Shown here piece after piece: positions 12,502-22,162 of a stretch of DNA of 64,000 bases. Positions within the stretch are counted from its first letter, which is position 1, and every line of letters begins with the position of its first letter. The position numbers were made by a program, and so were the translations under genes. The notes below the pieces were generated by a model. That model was not told the DNA's origin and ran no database searches. It saw only the letters and a list, made by a program, of their open reading frames with translations. Source of the DNA: Hydrogenophaga sp. (GTDB lineage: Bacteria; Pseudomonadota; Gammaproteobacteria; Burkholderiales; Burkholderiaceae_C). The stretch covers positions 310,001 to 374,000 of the forward strand of contig NZ_JAUCZF010000005.1 in NCBI RefSeq assembly GCF_030373245.1. The letters are read 5' to 3'.

Positions 12502-14346
12502 TCACTTTGCCCACCAGGTATCGATCGCCCAGGTCTCGCCCGCCGCGTAAGGCGGCATGACCTCGGGACGCGCCAGGCGCCAGGCGTTGTAGACCATGCG
12601 GTGGGTGGTGGCCGACCACTGGGGCACCAGGTAATGGCCATGGCTGATCACGCGGTCCAGCGCCCGGCACGCTGCCTGGAAGGACTGCTGCGTGCGGGCC
12701 GAGGTCATCTGGGTGATGATCGCATCCACCGCCGGGCTGCTCACGCCCGCCAGGTTACCGGAGTCTTCGGTTTTGGCGGCCTGGCTGCCGAACAGATCGG
12801 CGTATTCGGCCCCTGGGTTGTGCGTGCCGCCGAATGCGATCGAGATGATGTCGAAATCAAACGTGCGTAGGCGCTGCTGGTACAGCGCGAAGTCGACAGG
12901 ACGGAACTGCAACGTGATGCCGAGTTTCTCCAGATTTCTCGCCCAGGGTGTCACCACCCGTGCGCCGGCCTCGTTGCTGTCCAGGTAGGTCAGCGACATG
13001 GGCTCGCCGCGCTCATTGCGCAATTCACCCGCCTGCACCGTCCAGCCGGCCTCGCGGAGCAAGGCCTGAGCGGCGCGCAAGTTGGCGCGCAGCGAGCTTT
13101 CACCGTCGGTTCTCGGCGGCGCAAAAGCCGGACCGAACACCTCAGACGGCAACTGGCTGCGCCAAGGTTGCAGCAGCGCCACCTCCTCTGCAGCGGGCAG
13201 ACCCTGGGCCGAGCAGACGGTGTTGCCGAACAGACCTTGCACGCGCTGATAGGCGCCATAAAACATCTGCCGGTTCATCCACTCGTAATCCATCGCCAGA
13301 CCCAGTGCCTGGCGCACCCTCAGATCGTCCAGCGGTGGTCTGCGGGTGTTGAGCACATAGCTCTGGAAGCCGGTGGGCAAGCGGTGGGTGAACTCGGTCT
13401 TCACGAGCTCACCCGAATCGAAACGCTTGCCGTTGACGCGCCTGGCCCAGTCGCCGGCAGAGAAAAACCGCATCAGGTCGAATTCACCGGCCTTGAGCGC
13501 CTCCAGGCGCGCGGTGTTGTCCCTGTAGATCTTGACCAGCACCCGGTCGAAGTTGGCCGTGCCGCGACGCACCGGCAGGTCGCGGGCCCAGTAATCAGGG
13601 TCGCGCACGTAGGTGATGTCTCTGCCAAAGCGCACTGGCCCGATGCGGTAAGGTCCGCTGCCAATTGGCAGGTCCATCACCACCTGGTCGAAGGTCTTGC
13701 GCTCGCCTGTCTTGGGGTCGATCTCGTTGCCCCAGGCGCGGCTGAAGACTGGCAACCCCCCCACGGTCAGGGGCAGCTCCCGGTTGGGTTTCTTGAAGCG
13801 GTAGCGCACGGTGCGCTCGTCGAGCACGTCAAGCCCGGCAACGTCTTCCAGGATGGTCTTGTAGGCCGGCGAGGTGTGAGGTCCCATCAAGATGTCGAAG
13901 CTGTGTTTCACATCTGCCGCCAGCACCGGATCGCCGTTGTGAAAACGCGCCTGCGGCCGCAACCGGAAGGTGACAGACAGCCCGTCTGGCGCAGCACTCA
14001 CATCTTCGGCCAGCAAACCGTAGCCGGCACCGGTTTCGTCGAGCGATCCGGTGAGCAGGGTGTCGAACATCAGGTTGGCCAGATAGGCCGGTGCGCTGCC
14101 CCGCAAGGTGAACGGGTTGTATTTGTCGAAAGTCGAATTGCGCAGGTTGCTCACCAGCCGGATCTCGCCGCCCTTGGGTGCGCTCGGATTCACGTAGTCG
14201 AAGTGCGTGAAACCAGGCGGGTACTTGAGCTCGCCCCACAGGGCGTAACCATGCGCTGCCCAGGCATTCGACAGGCCCATGCCCAACGCCAGCAGCAGGC
14301 AGCAACGTGCGTGCTGCCAGCGAGAACGGGAAATAACGGGCCTCAT
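12502..14346 (-). CDS. yejA: Periplasmic peptide-binding protein of the Yej-type transporter
   Basis: Extracytoplasmic solute-binding protein (family 5, OppA/DppA-like) that delivers peptides to YejBE. I chose the ATG at 14346, which gives a 614-residue precursor with a classical signal peptide ([20 protein letters not shown], cleavage likely after NAWA). An upstream in-frame start at 14385 would prepend 13 residues and overlap fabI. The YejA-like core begins [16 protein letters not shown] and has [11 protein letters not shown] and [20 protein letters not shown]. It is divergent from fabI with only 38 bp between the two ATGs, so the promoters must overlap coding sequence. Confidence 0.92.
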   Translation of the reverse strand: MRPVISRSRWQHARCCLLLALGMGLSNAWAAHGYALWGELKYPPGFTHFDYVNPSAPKGGEIRLVSNLRNSTFDKYNPFTLRGSAPAYLANLMFDTLLTGSLDETGAGYGLLAEDVSAAPDGLSVTFRLRPQARFHNGDPVLAADVKHSFDILMGPHTSPAYKTILEDVAGLDVLDERTVRYRFKKPNRELPLTVGGLPVFSRAWGNEIDPKTGERKTFDQVVMDLPIGSGPYRIGPVRFGRDITYVRDPDYWARDLPVRRGTANFDRVLVKIYRDNTARLEALKAGEFDLMRFFSAGDWARRVNGKRFDSGELVKTEFTHRLPTGFQSYVLNTRRPPLDDLRVRQALGLAMDYEWMNRQMFYGAYQRVQGLFGNTVCSAQGLPAAEEVALLQPWRSQLPSEVFGPAFAPPRTDGESSLRANLRAAQALLREAGWTVQAGELRNERGEPMSLTYLDSNEAGARVVTPWARNLEKLGITLQFRPVDFALYQQRLRTFDFDIISIAFGGTHNPGAEYADLFGSQAAKTEDSGNLAGVSSPAVDAIITQMTSARTQQSFQAACRALDRVISHGHYLVPQWSATTHRMVYNAWRLARPEVMPPYAAGETWAIDTWWAK

Positions 14347-14384
14347 GCGACAATTCTGCTGGAATTTTCTTTGGAGATAGAACA

Positions 14385-15182
14385 ATGGGTTTTCTCACCG
14401 GCAAGAAGCTGCTGATCACGGGCGTTTTGTCCAACCGGTCCATCGCCTACGGCATCGCCAAGGCCTGCCACAGCCAGGGCGCCGAGCTAGCGTTCAGCTA
14501 CGTGGGCGAGCGTTTCAAGGACCGCATCACCGACTTCGCAGCCGAATTCGACTCCAAACTGATCTTCGACTGCGACGTCGGCGACGACGCCCAGATCGAC
14601 CGCATGATCGCCGATCTGACCCAGACCTGGCCCAAGTTCGACGGTTTTGTGCACAGCATTGGCTTTGCGCCGCGCGAAGCCATCGCTGGTGATTTTCTGG
14701 ACGGCCTGACGCGTGAAAACTTCCGCATCGCGCACGACATCAGCGCCTACAGCTTCCCGGGCATGGCCAAGGCGGCCTTGCCTTACCTCAACGAGCGCGC
14801 CTCGCTGCTGACGCTGAGCTATCTCGGTGCGATGCGCATCGTGCCGCACTACAACACCATGGGACTGGCCAAGGCCAGCCTGGAGGCTTCGGTGCGCTAC
14901 CTGGCCGAGTCGCTGGGTCCACGCGGCATGCGGGTCAACGGCATCAGCGCTGGCCCGATCAAGACGCTCGCGGCCAGTGGCATCAAGGACTTCGGCAAGC
15001 TGCTGTCCTTCGTGGCCAGCGCCTCGCCGATCCGGCGCAACGTGACCATTGAGGAAGTGGGCAATGTGGCAGCATTCCTGCTGTCGGACCTGGCGTCAGG
15101 CGTGACCGCCGAAATCACCTACGTGGATGGTGGCTTCAGCCAGACCGGCGGCATCAGCAAGGACAGCCAAGCGGTCGCCTGA
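14385..15182 (+). CDS. fabI: Enoyl-[acyl-carrier-protein] reductase (NADH) FabI
   Basis: Catalyses the last reduction of each fatty-acid elongation cycle (type II FAS) in the cytoplasm. The 265-residue SDR fold has the FabI-type cofactor loop [13 protein letters not shown] and the active site at E. coli numbering: Y146, Y156 and K163 (HYNTMGLAK). G93 is present in SIGF, the position where substitutions give triclosan resistance in other species, so a sensitive type is expected. An SD-like GGAGAT lies 8 nt before the ATG. It is divergent from yejA and is followed after 37 nt by the exported DNA ligase gene. Confidence 0.96.
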   Translation: MGFLTGKKLLITGVLSNRSIAYGIAKACHSQGAELAFSYVGERFKDRITDFAAEFDSKLIFDCDVGDDAQIDRMIADLTQTWPKFDGFVHSIGFAPREAIAGDFLDGLTRENFRIAHDISAYSFPGMAKAALPYLNERASLLTLSYLGAMRIVPHYNTMGLAKASLEASVRYLAESLGPRGMRVNGISAGPIKTLAASGIKDFGKLLSFVASASPIRRNVTIEEVGNVAAFLLSDLASGVTAEITYVDGGFSQTGGISKDSQAVA

Positions 15183-15219
15183 TCGCAGCCGACCACCCCC
15201 GACCTCTTCGAGGCAGGGT

Positions 15220-16104
15220 ATGCGCAGGCGCCAGAGCTTGATCGCAATCGGCACCGCCTGGCTCTGGCCATGCGGCGTCACGCTGGCTCAGACAGCGACA
15301 CCTTCACCGCCAGCGTTGATGCTGGCCAACCGCTACCACCCGGGTCTGGACCTCAATGCGTATTGGGTGAGCGAGAAGCTCGACGGGGTGCGCGCCTTCT
15401 GGGACGGACAGCGGCTGGTGAGCCGGGGCGGTCTGTGGATTCAAGCCCCCGCCTGGTTCACCGAAGGCTGGCCCGCCGAGCCAGCAGATGGCGAGCTCTG
15501 GGCGGGGCGGGGTCGGTTTCAGCAGACTGTGTCTGCGGTTCGCCAGCAGACGCCTGACGATGGTGCCTGGCGCAGCATCCGTTTCATGGTGTTTGACCTG
15601 CCCGAGCATCCCGCAGACTTCACCTCACGCATCGCTGCCTACCACGCATGGGTGCATGCCCGACAGCAACCCTGGGTGCAAGCGGTTGAGCAGGTGCGTG
15701 TTTCCAGCCACTCCGAGCTGATGCAGCGGCTCGACACGACCGTGCGCGCGGGTGGCGAAGGCCTGATGCTGCACCGCGGCGACACGCCCTACCGCGCTGA
15801 GCGCAGCGACGACCTGGTTAAGCTCAAGCGGCATGAAGATGCCGAAGCGCAGGTGATCGCACACGAGACCGGCCGCGGTCAGTACGCTGGCCTGACGGGA
15901 GCACTTCGGGTGAGAACGCCTGACGGGCGCGAGTTCCGCCTGGGCAGTGGACTGAGTGATGCGCTGCGCCGATCGCCACCGCCGCTCGGCGCCTGGGTCA
16001 CCTACCGCTACAGGGGATTCAATGACAGCGGCCTGCCGCGCTTTGCCACCTACCTGCGAGTGCGAGGCGACATGGAGCCACCGCCAACGCCCGCCTCGCG
16101 CTGA
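15220..16104 (+). CDS. Exported ATP-dependent DNA ligase (LigE/minimal type)
   Basis: Joins nicked DNA using ATP. The 294-residue protein has a nucleotidyltransferase domain with the adenylated lysine K53 in SEKLDGVRAFWDG (motif I KxDG) and an OB-fold C-terminus, with no added domains. A signal peptide (MRRRQSLIAIGTAWLWPCGV, cleavage near TLAQ) predicts periplasmic export, as described for LigE-type ligases of Gram-negative bacteria linked to competence and extracellular DNA. I chose the ATG at 15220, which has AGGCAGGG just upstream and yields this signal peptide; the frame is open further upstream into fabI. Motifs III-V (FMVFDL, EGLMLHRGDTPY, DDLVKLKRHED) are intact, so it should be active. 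Confidence 0.9.
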   Translation: MRRRQSLIAIGTAWLWPCGVTLAQTATPSPPALMLANRYHPGLDLNAYWVSEKLDGVRAFWDGQRLVSRGGLWIQAPAWFTEGWPAEPADGELWAGRGRFQQTVSAVRQQTPDDGAWRSIRFMVFDLPEHPADFTSRIAAYHAWVHARQQPWVQAVEQVRVSSHSELMQRLDTTVRAGGEGLMLHRGDTPYRAERSDDLVKLKRHEDAEAQVIAHETGRGQYAGLTGALRVRTPDGREFRLGSGLSDALRRSPPPLGAWVTYRYRGFNDSGLPRFATYLRVRGDMEPPPTPASR

Positions 16105-16124
16105 GGCAGGCGACCCCTGGCGAG

Positions 16125-16337
16125 TTACCCCACCTGCTTGAGGTGGGCGTAAATCTGGTCCTTGAGCAGCAGCTTTTCCTTCTTCAGCTGCTCGATCTCG
16201 ATCTGTGAACCAGGCTCGATGTGAGCTTCCTTGTTTTTGATCAACTGATCCAGATCGTTGTGCTTGTCGAACAGCCGGGTGAAGTGCGCGTCGTGCCCTT
16301 TGAGCTTGCTGATGAGATCGCGGTATTCAGGAAACAT
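16125..16337 (-). CDS. DUF465 (YdcH-like) small coiled-coil protein
   Basis: A 70-residue, mostly helical, highly charged protein of the DUF465/YdcH family: PEYRDLISKLKGHDAHFTRL, then HNDLDQLIKNKEAHIEPGS and a C-terminal EQLKKEKLLLKDQIYAHLKQ. Function not established. I chose the ATG at 16337 (MFPEYRDL) because it matches family starts; an upstream in-frame start at 16400 adds an unrelated tail. It lies between two convergent or co-oriented genes and ends 20 nt from the ligase stop, so the two genes are convergent. Confidence 0.85.
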   Translation of the reverse strand: MFPEYRDLISKLKGHDAHFTRLFDKHNDLDQLIKNKEAHIEPGSQIEIEQLKKEKLLLKDQIYAHLKQVG

Positions 16338-16449
16338 CGGTGTCGGCCTTCCGGGTTGGTTAGGGGAAAGAACCTGGAGCTGGCAAGCATGCCCAAACAT
16401 CCATGACGTTCATGGTAACCCCGAGATCTGGCGCAGGATTTGAGGCAGA

Positions 16450-18741
16450 TCAGGCGCTGACGCAATCGGCAAAGTGGCGCAGCACACCGTCGGCACCGGT
16501 TTCCTGGACCAGACCATGAATGTCGGTTTCAAAGCCCGGGCACTCGCGAGCGAACTCGCGGTTGAACTTGAGGTAGTCCACGATCTTCTTGTTGAACACC
16601 TCGCCCGGGATCAGCAGCGGAATGCCTGGCGGGTATGGGGTGACCAGGCTGGTGGTGATGCGGCCCTCCAGCTCGTCAATCGGCACCCGCTGCGTGGTGC
16701 GGTGTGCGATGTGCGCGAACGCGTCGCTGGGCTTCATGGCCGGCAAGTGGTCGCTGAGGTACATCTCGGTGGTCAGGCGCGCGATGTCGTGCTTGGCGTA
16801 CTGCGCATGCACCTGCTGGCATAGATCGCGCAGGCCGAGCTGTTCGTAGCGCGGTTGCTTGGCGCAGAACTCCGGCATGATGCGCCACATCGGCTGGTTC
16901 TTGGCGTAGTCGTCCTTGAACTGCTGCAGCGCGGTCAGCAGCGTGTTCCAGCGGCCCTTGGTGATGCCGATGGTGAACATGATGAAGAAGCTGTAGAGCC
17001 CGGTTTTCTCCACCACCACACCGTGTTCGGCGAGGAACTTGGTGACGATGGACGCCGGTATGCCGGTTTCCTCAAAACGGCCGTCGAGGTTGAGGCCTGG
17101 CGTGACGATGGTGGCCTTGATCGGATCCAGCATGTTGAAGCCTGGCGCCATGTCGCCAAAACCGTGCCACGCCTCTTCGCCGTCGGACGGCTGCACGCCC
17201 TCGGAATCGGTGCGCTTGAGCACCCAGTCGCTGGAGCGTCCGATGCCCTCCTCCACCAGTTGATCCGGACCCCAGACCTTGAACCACCAGTCGTCGGTAC
17301 CGAACTCGTCTTCCACCTTGCGCATGGCGCGGCGGAAATCGAGGGCCTCGGCGATGCTCTCCTCCACCAGCGCGGTGCCGCTGGGCGGCTCCATCATCGC
17401 GGCGGCCACGTCGCAGCTGGCGATGATGCTGTACTGCGGGCTCGTGCTGGTGTGCATCAGGTAGGCCTCGTTGAAGAGGTGGCGGTCCAGCTTGGTGTCT
17501 TGTGAATCCTGTACCAGCACATGGCTGGCCTGGCTGATGCCAGCCAGCAACTTGTGGATCGATTGCGTGGAGTAGACCACCGAGTGCTGGGGCCGGGCTC
17601 GCTTCTTGCCCATCGCGTGGAAGCTGCCGTAGAAGGAATGAAATGCCGCGTGGGGCAGCCAAGCCTCGTCGAAGTGGAGATTGGCCACGTAACCGTCGAG
17701 CAGGCCCTTGATGGTTTCGGTGTTGTAGAGCACACCATCGTAGGTGGACTGGGTGAGCGTGAGGATGCGCGGTTTGACCGCCTCGGCGTCCACGCCGGCG
17801 AGCAGCGGGTTGGCCCGGATCTTGGCCTTGATGGCGTCGATCTCGAACTCGCTCTGCGGAATCGGTCCGATGATGCCGTAGTGGTTGCGCGTGGGCTTCA
17901 GAAACACGGGGATGGCACCCGTCATGATGATGCTGTGCAGAATGGACTTGTGGCAGTTGCGGTCCACCACCACCACATCGCCCGGCGCCACCGTGTGGTG
18001 CCAGACCATTTTGTTGCTGGTGCTGGTTCCGTTGGTGACAAAAAAGCAGTGGTCGGCGTTGAAAATGCGTGCTGCATTGCGCTCGCTCGCGCCAATGGCG
18101 CCATTGTGGTCCAGCAACTGGCCCAGCTCTTCCACCGCATTGCACACGTCGGCGCGCAGCATGTTCTCACCGTAGAACTGGTGGTACATCTGTCCGATCG
18201 GACTCTTCAGGAACGCCACGCCACCCGAATGACCCGGGCAATGCCAGGAGTACGAACCGTCTTCGGCGTAATCGAGCAACGCCTTGAAAAAGGGCGGCTG
18301 AATGCCTTCGAGGTAACTCTTGGCTTCTCGGATGATGTGGCGCGCCACAAACTCGGGCGTGTCCTCGAACATGTGGATGAAGCCATGCAGCTCGCGCAAG
18401 ATGTCGTTGGGCAGGTGGCGGCTGGTCTTGGTCTCGCCATGCACGTAGATCGGCACGTCGGCGTTCTTGCGGCGCACCTCTTCAATGAAGTTGCGCAGGT
18501 TCAGCACCACCGGGTCAACGTCGGGACCGGCGCTGAATTCTTCGTCGTCGATCGACAGGATGAAAGCGCTGGCGCGCGACTGCTGCTGCGCAAACAAGGA
18601 CAGGTCGCCGTAGCTGGTCACACCCACGACCTCAAACCCCTCGGTCTCGATCGCCTGGGCCAGCGCACGAATGCCCAGGCCAGACGAGTTCTCGGAGCGG
18701 AAGTCCTCGTCGATGATGACGATGGGAAAGCGAAATTTCAT
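16450..18741 (-). CDS. Orn/Lys/Arg decarboxylase (PLP, fold type I, wing-domain class)
   Basis: PLP enzyme that decarboxylates a basic amino acid, giving putrescine, cadaverine or agmatine. The 763 residues show an N-terminal receiver-like wing domain (MKFRFPIVIIDEDFRSENS), the large PLP domain with the Schiff-base lysine at about K397 in STQSIHKLLAG, and a C-terminal domain. HCPGHSGGVAF and DRNCHKSILHS are family motifs. Substrate cannot be settled from sequence; related Burkholderiales proteins are usually annotated lysine or arginine decarboxylases. I chose the ATG at 18741; an upstream frame to 19020 runs antisense to the NfeD gene. It is divergent from the NfeD-SPFH pair. Confidence 0.9.
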   Translation of the reverse strand: MKFRFPIVIIDEDFRSENSSGLGIRALAQAIETEGFEVVGVTSYGDLSLFAQQQSRASAFILSIDDEEFSAGPDVDPVVLNLRNFIEEVRRKNADVPIYVHGETKTSRHLPNDILRELHGFIHMFEDTPEFVARHIIREAKSYLEGIQPPFFKALLDYAEDGSYSWHCPGHSGGVAFLKSPIGQMYHQFYGENMLRADVCNAVEELGQLLDHNGAIGASERNAARIFNADHCFFVTNGTSTSNKMVWHHTVAPGDVVVVDRNCHKSILHSIIMTGAIPVFLKPTRNHYGIIGPIPQSEFEIDAIKAKIRANPLLAGVDAEAVKPRILTLTQSTYDGVLYNTETIKGLLDGYVANLHFDEAWLPHAAFHSFYGSFHAMGKKRARPQHSVVYSTQSIHKLLAGISQASHVLVQDSQDTKLDRHLFNEAYLMHTSTSPQYSIIASCDVAAAMMEPPSGTALVEESIAEALDFRRAMRKVEDEFGTDDWWFKVWGPDQLVEEGIGRSSDWVLKRTDSEGVQPSDGEEAWHGFGDMAPGFNMLDPIKATIVTPGLNLDGRFEETGIPASIVTKFLAEHGVVVEKTGLYSFFIMFTIGITKGRWNTLLTALQQFKDDYAKNQPMWRIMPEFCAKQPRYEQLGLRDLCQQVHAQYAKHDIARLTTEMYLSDHLPAMKPSDAFAHIAHRTTQRVPIDELEGRITTSLVTPYPPGIPLLIPGEVFNKKIVDYLKFNREFARECPGFETDIHGLVQETGADGVLRHFADCVSA

Positions 18742-18897
18742 GTCGGTCCTCTGCCTGCTCACAGGCCAGGCGATACAAATCGGGGGAATCGGCTTACGAG
18801 TGTACGGAAAACCAGCAGCCCGTCCCGAGGCGGTTGTGCATTTGACGCAGAATGGGTGGTGGCCGAGACCCCGGCCACGATGATTTCTGGAGCTCAA

Positions 18898-19323
18898 ATG
18901 GCCGATTCGACAATGTGGTGGCTGCTGGCTGGCGCCCTGGTGGCACTGGAGCTGGTCAGCGGCACCTTTTACCTGCTGATGCTGGCACTCGGCGCGGCGG
19001 CTGCCGCGCTCGCCGCCCATCTCGGCGTTTCCCTGGTCACACAGCTGGTGACCGCGTCGGTCGTCGGGCTGGGCTCGGTCGCAATGTGGTACCAGATCAA
19101 GAAGCGCCGCCCAGGCGACCCCTCGGCGCGCTCACAGCGCAGCGTCAACCTCGACGTCGGCGAGATCATCCAGATCGACGAGTGGCTGCCTGACGGCACA
19201 GCGCAAGTTAAGTACCGAGGTGCATCCTGGAGCGTCATTCAGCGTCCCGGCAACGCGCCCGTGCCCGGCAGCTACCGCGTGGTCGAGCTGGTAGGCAGCC
19301 GCCTGCTGGTTGAAAAAGTCTGA
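18898..19323 (+). CDS. NfeD-like membrane protein (short form)
   Basis: A 141-residue protein with two or three N-terminal membrane helices (WWLLAGALVALELVSGTFY onward to about residue 65) and a C-terminal OB-fold NfeD domain (NLDVGEIIQIDEWLPDG, then YRVVELVGSRLLVEK). Short NfeD proteins pair with SPFH/stomatin proteins encoded next door, as here. The ATG at 18898 has GGAG 8 nt upstream; another in-frame ATG at 18880 is possible. The 51-nt gap to the SPFH gene suggests a two-gene operon for membrane microdomain or quality-control functions. Confidence 0.85.
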   Translation: MADSTMWWLLAGALVALELVSGTFYLLMLALGAAAAALAAHLGVSLVTQLVTASVVGLGSVAMWYQIKKRRPGDPSARSQRSVNLDVGEIIQIDEWLPDGTAQVKYRGASWSVIQRPGNAPVPGSYRVVELVGSRLLVEKV

Positions 19324-19374
19324 GTCGCTGGCCGCTGACCCTTTCCCCATCCCTCCCCTCACGAGAAAATCGCC

Positions 19375-20292
19375 ATGGAAATCGCTGTCCTTTTGTTCAT
19401 CATCGCGGTCATCTTTGTCAGCCGCTCCATCAAGATCGTGCCCCAACAGAACGCCTGGGTGGTCGAACGGCTGGGCAAATACCAGTCTTCGCTGGCGCCG
19501 GGCCTGAACTTCCTGGTGCCCTTTGTTGACAAGGTAGCCTACAAACACAGCCTGAAGGAAATTCCTCTGGATGTGCCCAGCCAGGTCTGCATCACCCGCG
19601 ACAACACGCAGCTGCAGGTGGACGGCATCCTCTACTTCCAGGTCACCGATCCCATGCGGGCCAGCTACGGCTCATCGAACTACATCATGGCCGTGACCCA
19701 GCTGGCGCAGACCTCGCTGCGTTCGGTGATCGGCAAGCTTGAGCTCGACAAGACGTTTGAAGAGCGCGACATGATCAACGCCCAGATCGTCGCTGCGATC
19801 GACGAAGCTGCGCTCAACTGGGGCGTGAAAGTGCTGCGCTACGAAATCAAAGACCTCACCCCACCTGCCGAGATCCTGCGGGCGATGCAGGCCCAGATCA
19901 CGGCCGAGCGCGAAAAGCGCGCCCTGATTGCCGCCTCTGAAGGTCGTCGCCAGGAGCAGATCAACATCGCCACTGGCGAGCGCGAGGCGTTCATTGCCCG
20001 CTCCGAGGGCGAAAAGCAGTCGCAGATCAACATGGCTCAGGGTGAAGCTGCCGCCATCATCTCGGTGGCCGAAGCCACGGCAGACGCCATTCGCAAGGTC
20101 GCGTCCGCGATCAACGAGCCAGGCGGCGAGCAGGCGGTGCAGCTCAAGGTAGCTGAGCGCGCGGTCGATGCCTACGGCAAGGTCGCGGCCGACGCCACCA
20201 CCACACTGATCGTGCCCGGCAACATGTCCGAGCTCTCGGCCCTGATCGGGACCGCCATGACCCTTGTGGGCAAAACTCAGGCCAAGGCATAA
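19375..20292 (+). CDS. SPFH/Band-7 protein (QmcA/paraslipin type)
   Basis: Stomatin-like membrane scaffold. An N-terminal membrane anchor (EIAVLLFIIAVIFVSRSI) is followed by the Band-7 domain (about 20-190; QQNAWVVERLGKYQSSLAPG, FQVTDPMRASYG) and a long helical segment rich in Glu/Ala/Arg (about 190-245; AREAFIARSEGEKQSQ-like repeats) that drives oligomerisation. 305 residues, typical of QmcA. It lies directly downstream of its NfeD partner; a DUF2237 gene follows 10 nt later, so the three may be co-transcribed. Confidence 0.92.
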   Translation: MEIAVLLFIIAVIFVSRSIKIVPQQNAWVVERLGKYQSSLAPGLNFLVPFVDKVAYKHSLKEIPLDVPSQVCITRDNTQLQVDGILYFQVTDPMRASYGSSNYIMAVTQLAQTSLRSVIGKLELDKTFEERDMINAQIVAAIDEAALNWGVKVLRYEIKDLTPPAEILRAMQAQITAEREKRALIAASEGRRQEQINIATGEREAFIARSEGEKQSQINMAQGEAAAIISVAEATADAIRKVASAINEPGGEQAVQLKVAERAVDAYGKVAADATTTLIVPGNMSELSALIGTAMTLVGKTQAKA

Positions 20293-20302
20293 GGTCCAAC
20301 GC

Positions 20303-20704
20303 ATGACCACCGACGCGCGAAACGTACTGGGCGGGCCGCTTCAGGCTTGCTCCTACGACCCGCTCACGGGTTTTTTTCGGGACGGCTGCTGCCGCACCGA
20401 CGAGAGCGACGTGGGCACCCATGTGGTCTGCGCCAGGGTCACGGCAGAGTTCCTGGCCTACTCCACCGACCGCGGCAACGACCTCGTCACGCCGCGCCCT
20501 CAGTGGCGCTTCGCTGGCTTGCGCCCAGGAGACCGCTGGTGCCTGTGCGTACAGCGCTGGCGTGAGGCGCTTCACGCTGGCGTGGCGCCGCCCGTGGTGC
20601 TCGACGCCACCCACGAAGCCGCCCTGCAGCACGTGACCCTGGTGGAACTGCAGCAACACGCCTGGCGCCCGACTCGCAACGACAGCTCTCAGGCAGACAG
20701 CTGA
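20303..20704 (+). CDS. DUF2237 family protein
   Basis: A 133-residue soluble protein with the DUF2237 pattern NVLGGPLQACSYDPLTGFFR, DGCCRT, a central GTHVVCARVTAEFLAYS, then RGNDLVTPRP and LRPGDRWCLCVQRWREA. Several conserved cysteines (CC and WCLC) suggest metal or redox chemistry, but no function is established. ATG at 20303, 10 nt after the SPFH stop; an upstream in-frame start inside the SPFH gene is less likely. The C-terminus ends 57 nt before tRNA-Ser. Confidence 0.85.
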   Translation: MTTDARNVLGGPLQACSYDPLTGFFRDGCCRTDESDVGTHVVCARVTAEFLAYSTDRGNDLVTPRPQWRFAGLRPGDRWCLCVQRWREALHAGVAPPVVLDATHEAALQHVTLVELQQHAWRPTRNDSSQADS

Positions 20705-20761
20705 GCCGCTGCCTCCAGGTCAGAAACGACTTATGCCGCCTGATACAATCAGTGGCTTCGC

Positions 20762-20851
<90 letters not shown>

Positions 20852-21159
20852 GGATTGCGCACACACGTCTGATTCCATCCGCTCGCCTCGCATACTGGTC
20901 AGCGGCTACGCCAGTGCCCGGGTTCAAGCGTTCAACACAACCAAACCGAAAATGCCATTGGCGACGGACGTGTGGCTGAACAGCACTGTGCACGTGTGTA
21001 CTGTGCGTATAAATTACAGCCCTTCGCTACCTTGCTATCAGCGCCGCGCGAATATCGAAAGCTGATATGTGGCCACCTCGCGTGGCTGGGCATCTACGGA
21101 GCATGGCACTTTGCGACCGAATTTGAACAAGGTCGTCAAATCCTAGGAGTTTTGAACCT
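20852..21159. other. Non-coding spacer after tRNA-Ser
   Basis: 308 nt without a convincing gene. A TATAAA hexamer at 21008-21013 preceded by TGCG looks like an extended -10 element and could drive the oxygenase gene 147 nt downstream, but I see no good -35. No second copy of the tRNA 3' end, as expected for an integrated island's distal att site, is recognisable here or elsewhere in the window. Confidence 0.4.
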
Positions 21160-22053
21160 ATGAACCGCTTTGATCTCACGCTTCCAGTCAACAACGACGG
21201 CGTTCTGGGCATGGACCCCGTAGAGGCCCGGGCCACGGGTGCGATGCTGGCGCAGGAATACCAGTCGGCGCAACCCTTTCCCCACATCGTGCTAGACGGA
21301 CTATTGCCGCAGGCACTACTCCAGCAGGCGCTAGACAACTTCCCTGCCGAGCCGCTGAAGTCAGACCGAGTGTTCGATATCGACTACGGCGGCCACCACA
21401 AGCGCCAGATCCTTCCCTACGACTGCAATCAAGATGCGCAGGCGCTTTTCGCCTTTCTAAACTCGAGTCCTGTCCTTCAGTTTCTGGAAGGACTCACCGG
21501 TATCGAAGGCTTGATTCCCGATCCTTACTTCGAGGGAGGCGGCTTTCATGAGATCAGCCATGGTGGCTTGCTGGGTGTGCATGCCGACTTTCGCATCAAC
21601 AACAAGTTGCATCTTGAGAGACGTCTGAATCTGCTGATCTATCTCAACCCAGGTTGGCAAGAGGAGTGGGGAGGAGCACTGGAAATTTGGGATCGGAAAA
21701 TGACGGCTTGTCATTCGAAGGTGTTTCCACTTCTGAACCGCTGTGTTGTTTTCAGCACCGACGCCGACAGCTTTCATGGGCACCCTGATCCGCTGGCAAC
21801 GCCAGAGGGCGTCAAGAGACGCTCCATTGCCCTGTATTACTACACCAGCTCGCGAAACATTTACAAAGAAGTGCCGAGCCACAGCACGATGTACTACGCG
21901 CGCCCAGAGGATAGCAGCTCGACACATGCTCTGGCCAGACGGTTCCGAAGCGATGAGTACCTGAGAGACTGGATGCCGCCAAAGTTGGCCAGGCTGATCT
22001 TTCGAGTTCGCGATAAGTTGCAGTCAATTTTCTCGACTGATCGCAGCAGCTGA
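21160..22053 (+). CDS. 2-oxoglutarate/Fe(II)-dependent oxygenase superfamily protein
   Basis: A 297-residue protein with a jelly-roll (double-stranded beta-helix) core of the prolyl-4-hydroxylase-like 2OG-Fe(II) class. The HxD metal ligands are H141 and D143 (GVHADFRINNK), followed by RRLNLLIYLNPGWQEEWGGA and a distal histidine in SFHGHP (H206 or H208). An arginine in the following GVKRRSIALYYYT could bind 2-oxoglutarate. Such proteins occur in glycan and small-molecule clusters as hydroxylases; the substrate here is unknown. ATG at 21160 with AGGAG 9 nt upstream. It is convergent with the acyltransferase gene. Confidence 0.82.
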   Translation: MNRFDLTLPVNNDGVLGMDPVEARATGAMLAQEYQSAQPFPHIVLDGLLPQALLQQALDNFPAEPLKSDRVFDIDYGGHHKRQILPYDCNQDAQALFAFLNSSPVLQFLEGLTGIEGLIPDPYFEGGGFHEISHGGLLGVHADFRINNKLHLERRLNLLIYLNPGWQEEWGGALEIWDRKMTACHSKVFPLLNRCVVFSTDADSFHGHPDPLATPEGVKRRSIALYYYTSSRNIYKEVPSHSTMYYARPEDSSSTHALARRFRSDEYLRDWMPPKLARLIFRVRDKLQSIFSTDRSS

Positions 22054-22162
22054 GTTTTGCGTGGGGCAACATGCCGCATCCTCTGCCCAACGCCAAGCAA
22101 CGAGCATCAGTTCAACACATTTGGCCAGTCCACTGGCTTGGACTGAGGTCGAACATCAGCAA

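Noticed and set aside
17521..18879. Upstream extension of the NfeD frame over 450 codons
   Set aside because: It lies antisense to the decarboxylase; the NfeD homology and a GGAG site fix the start at 18898.
21008..21013. Firm promoter call upstream of the oxygenase
   Set aside because: TATAAA is present but no matching -35 box at normal spacing, so it is mentioned only as possible.
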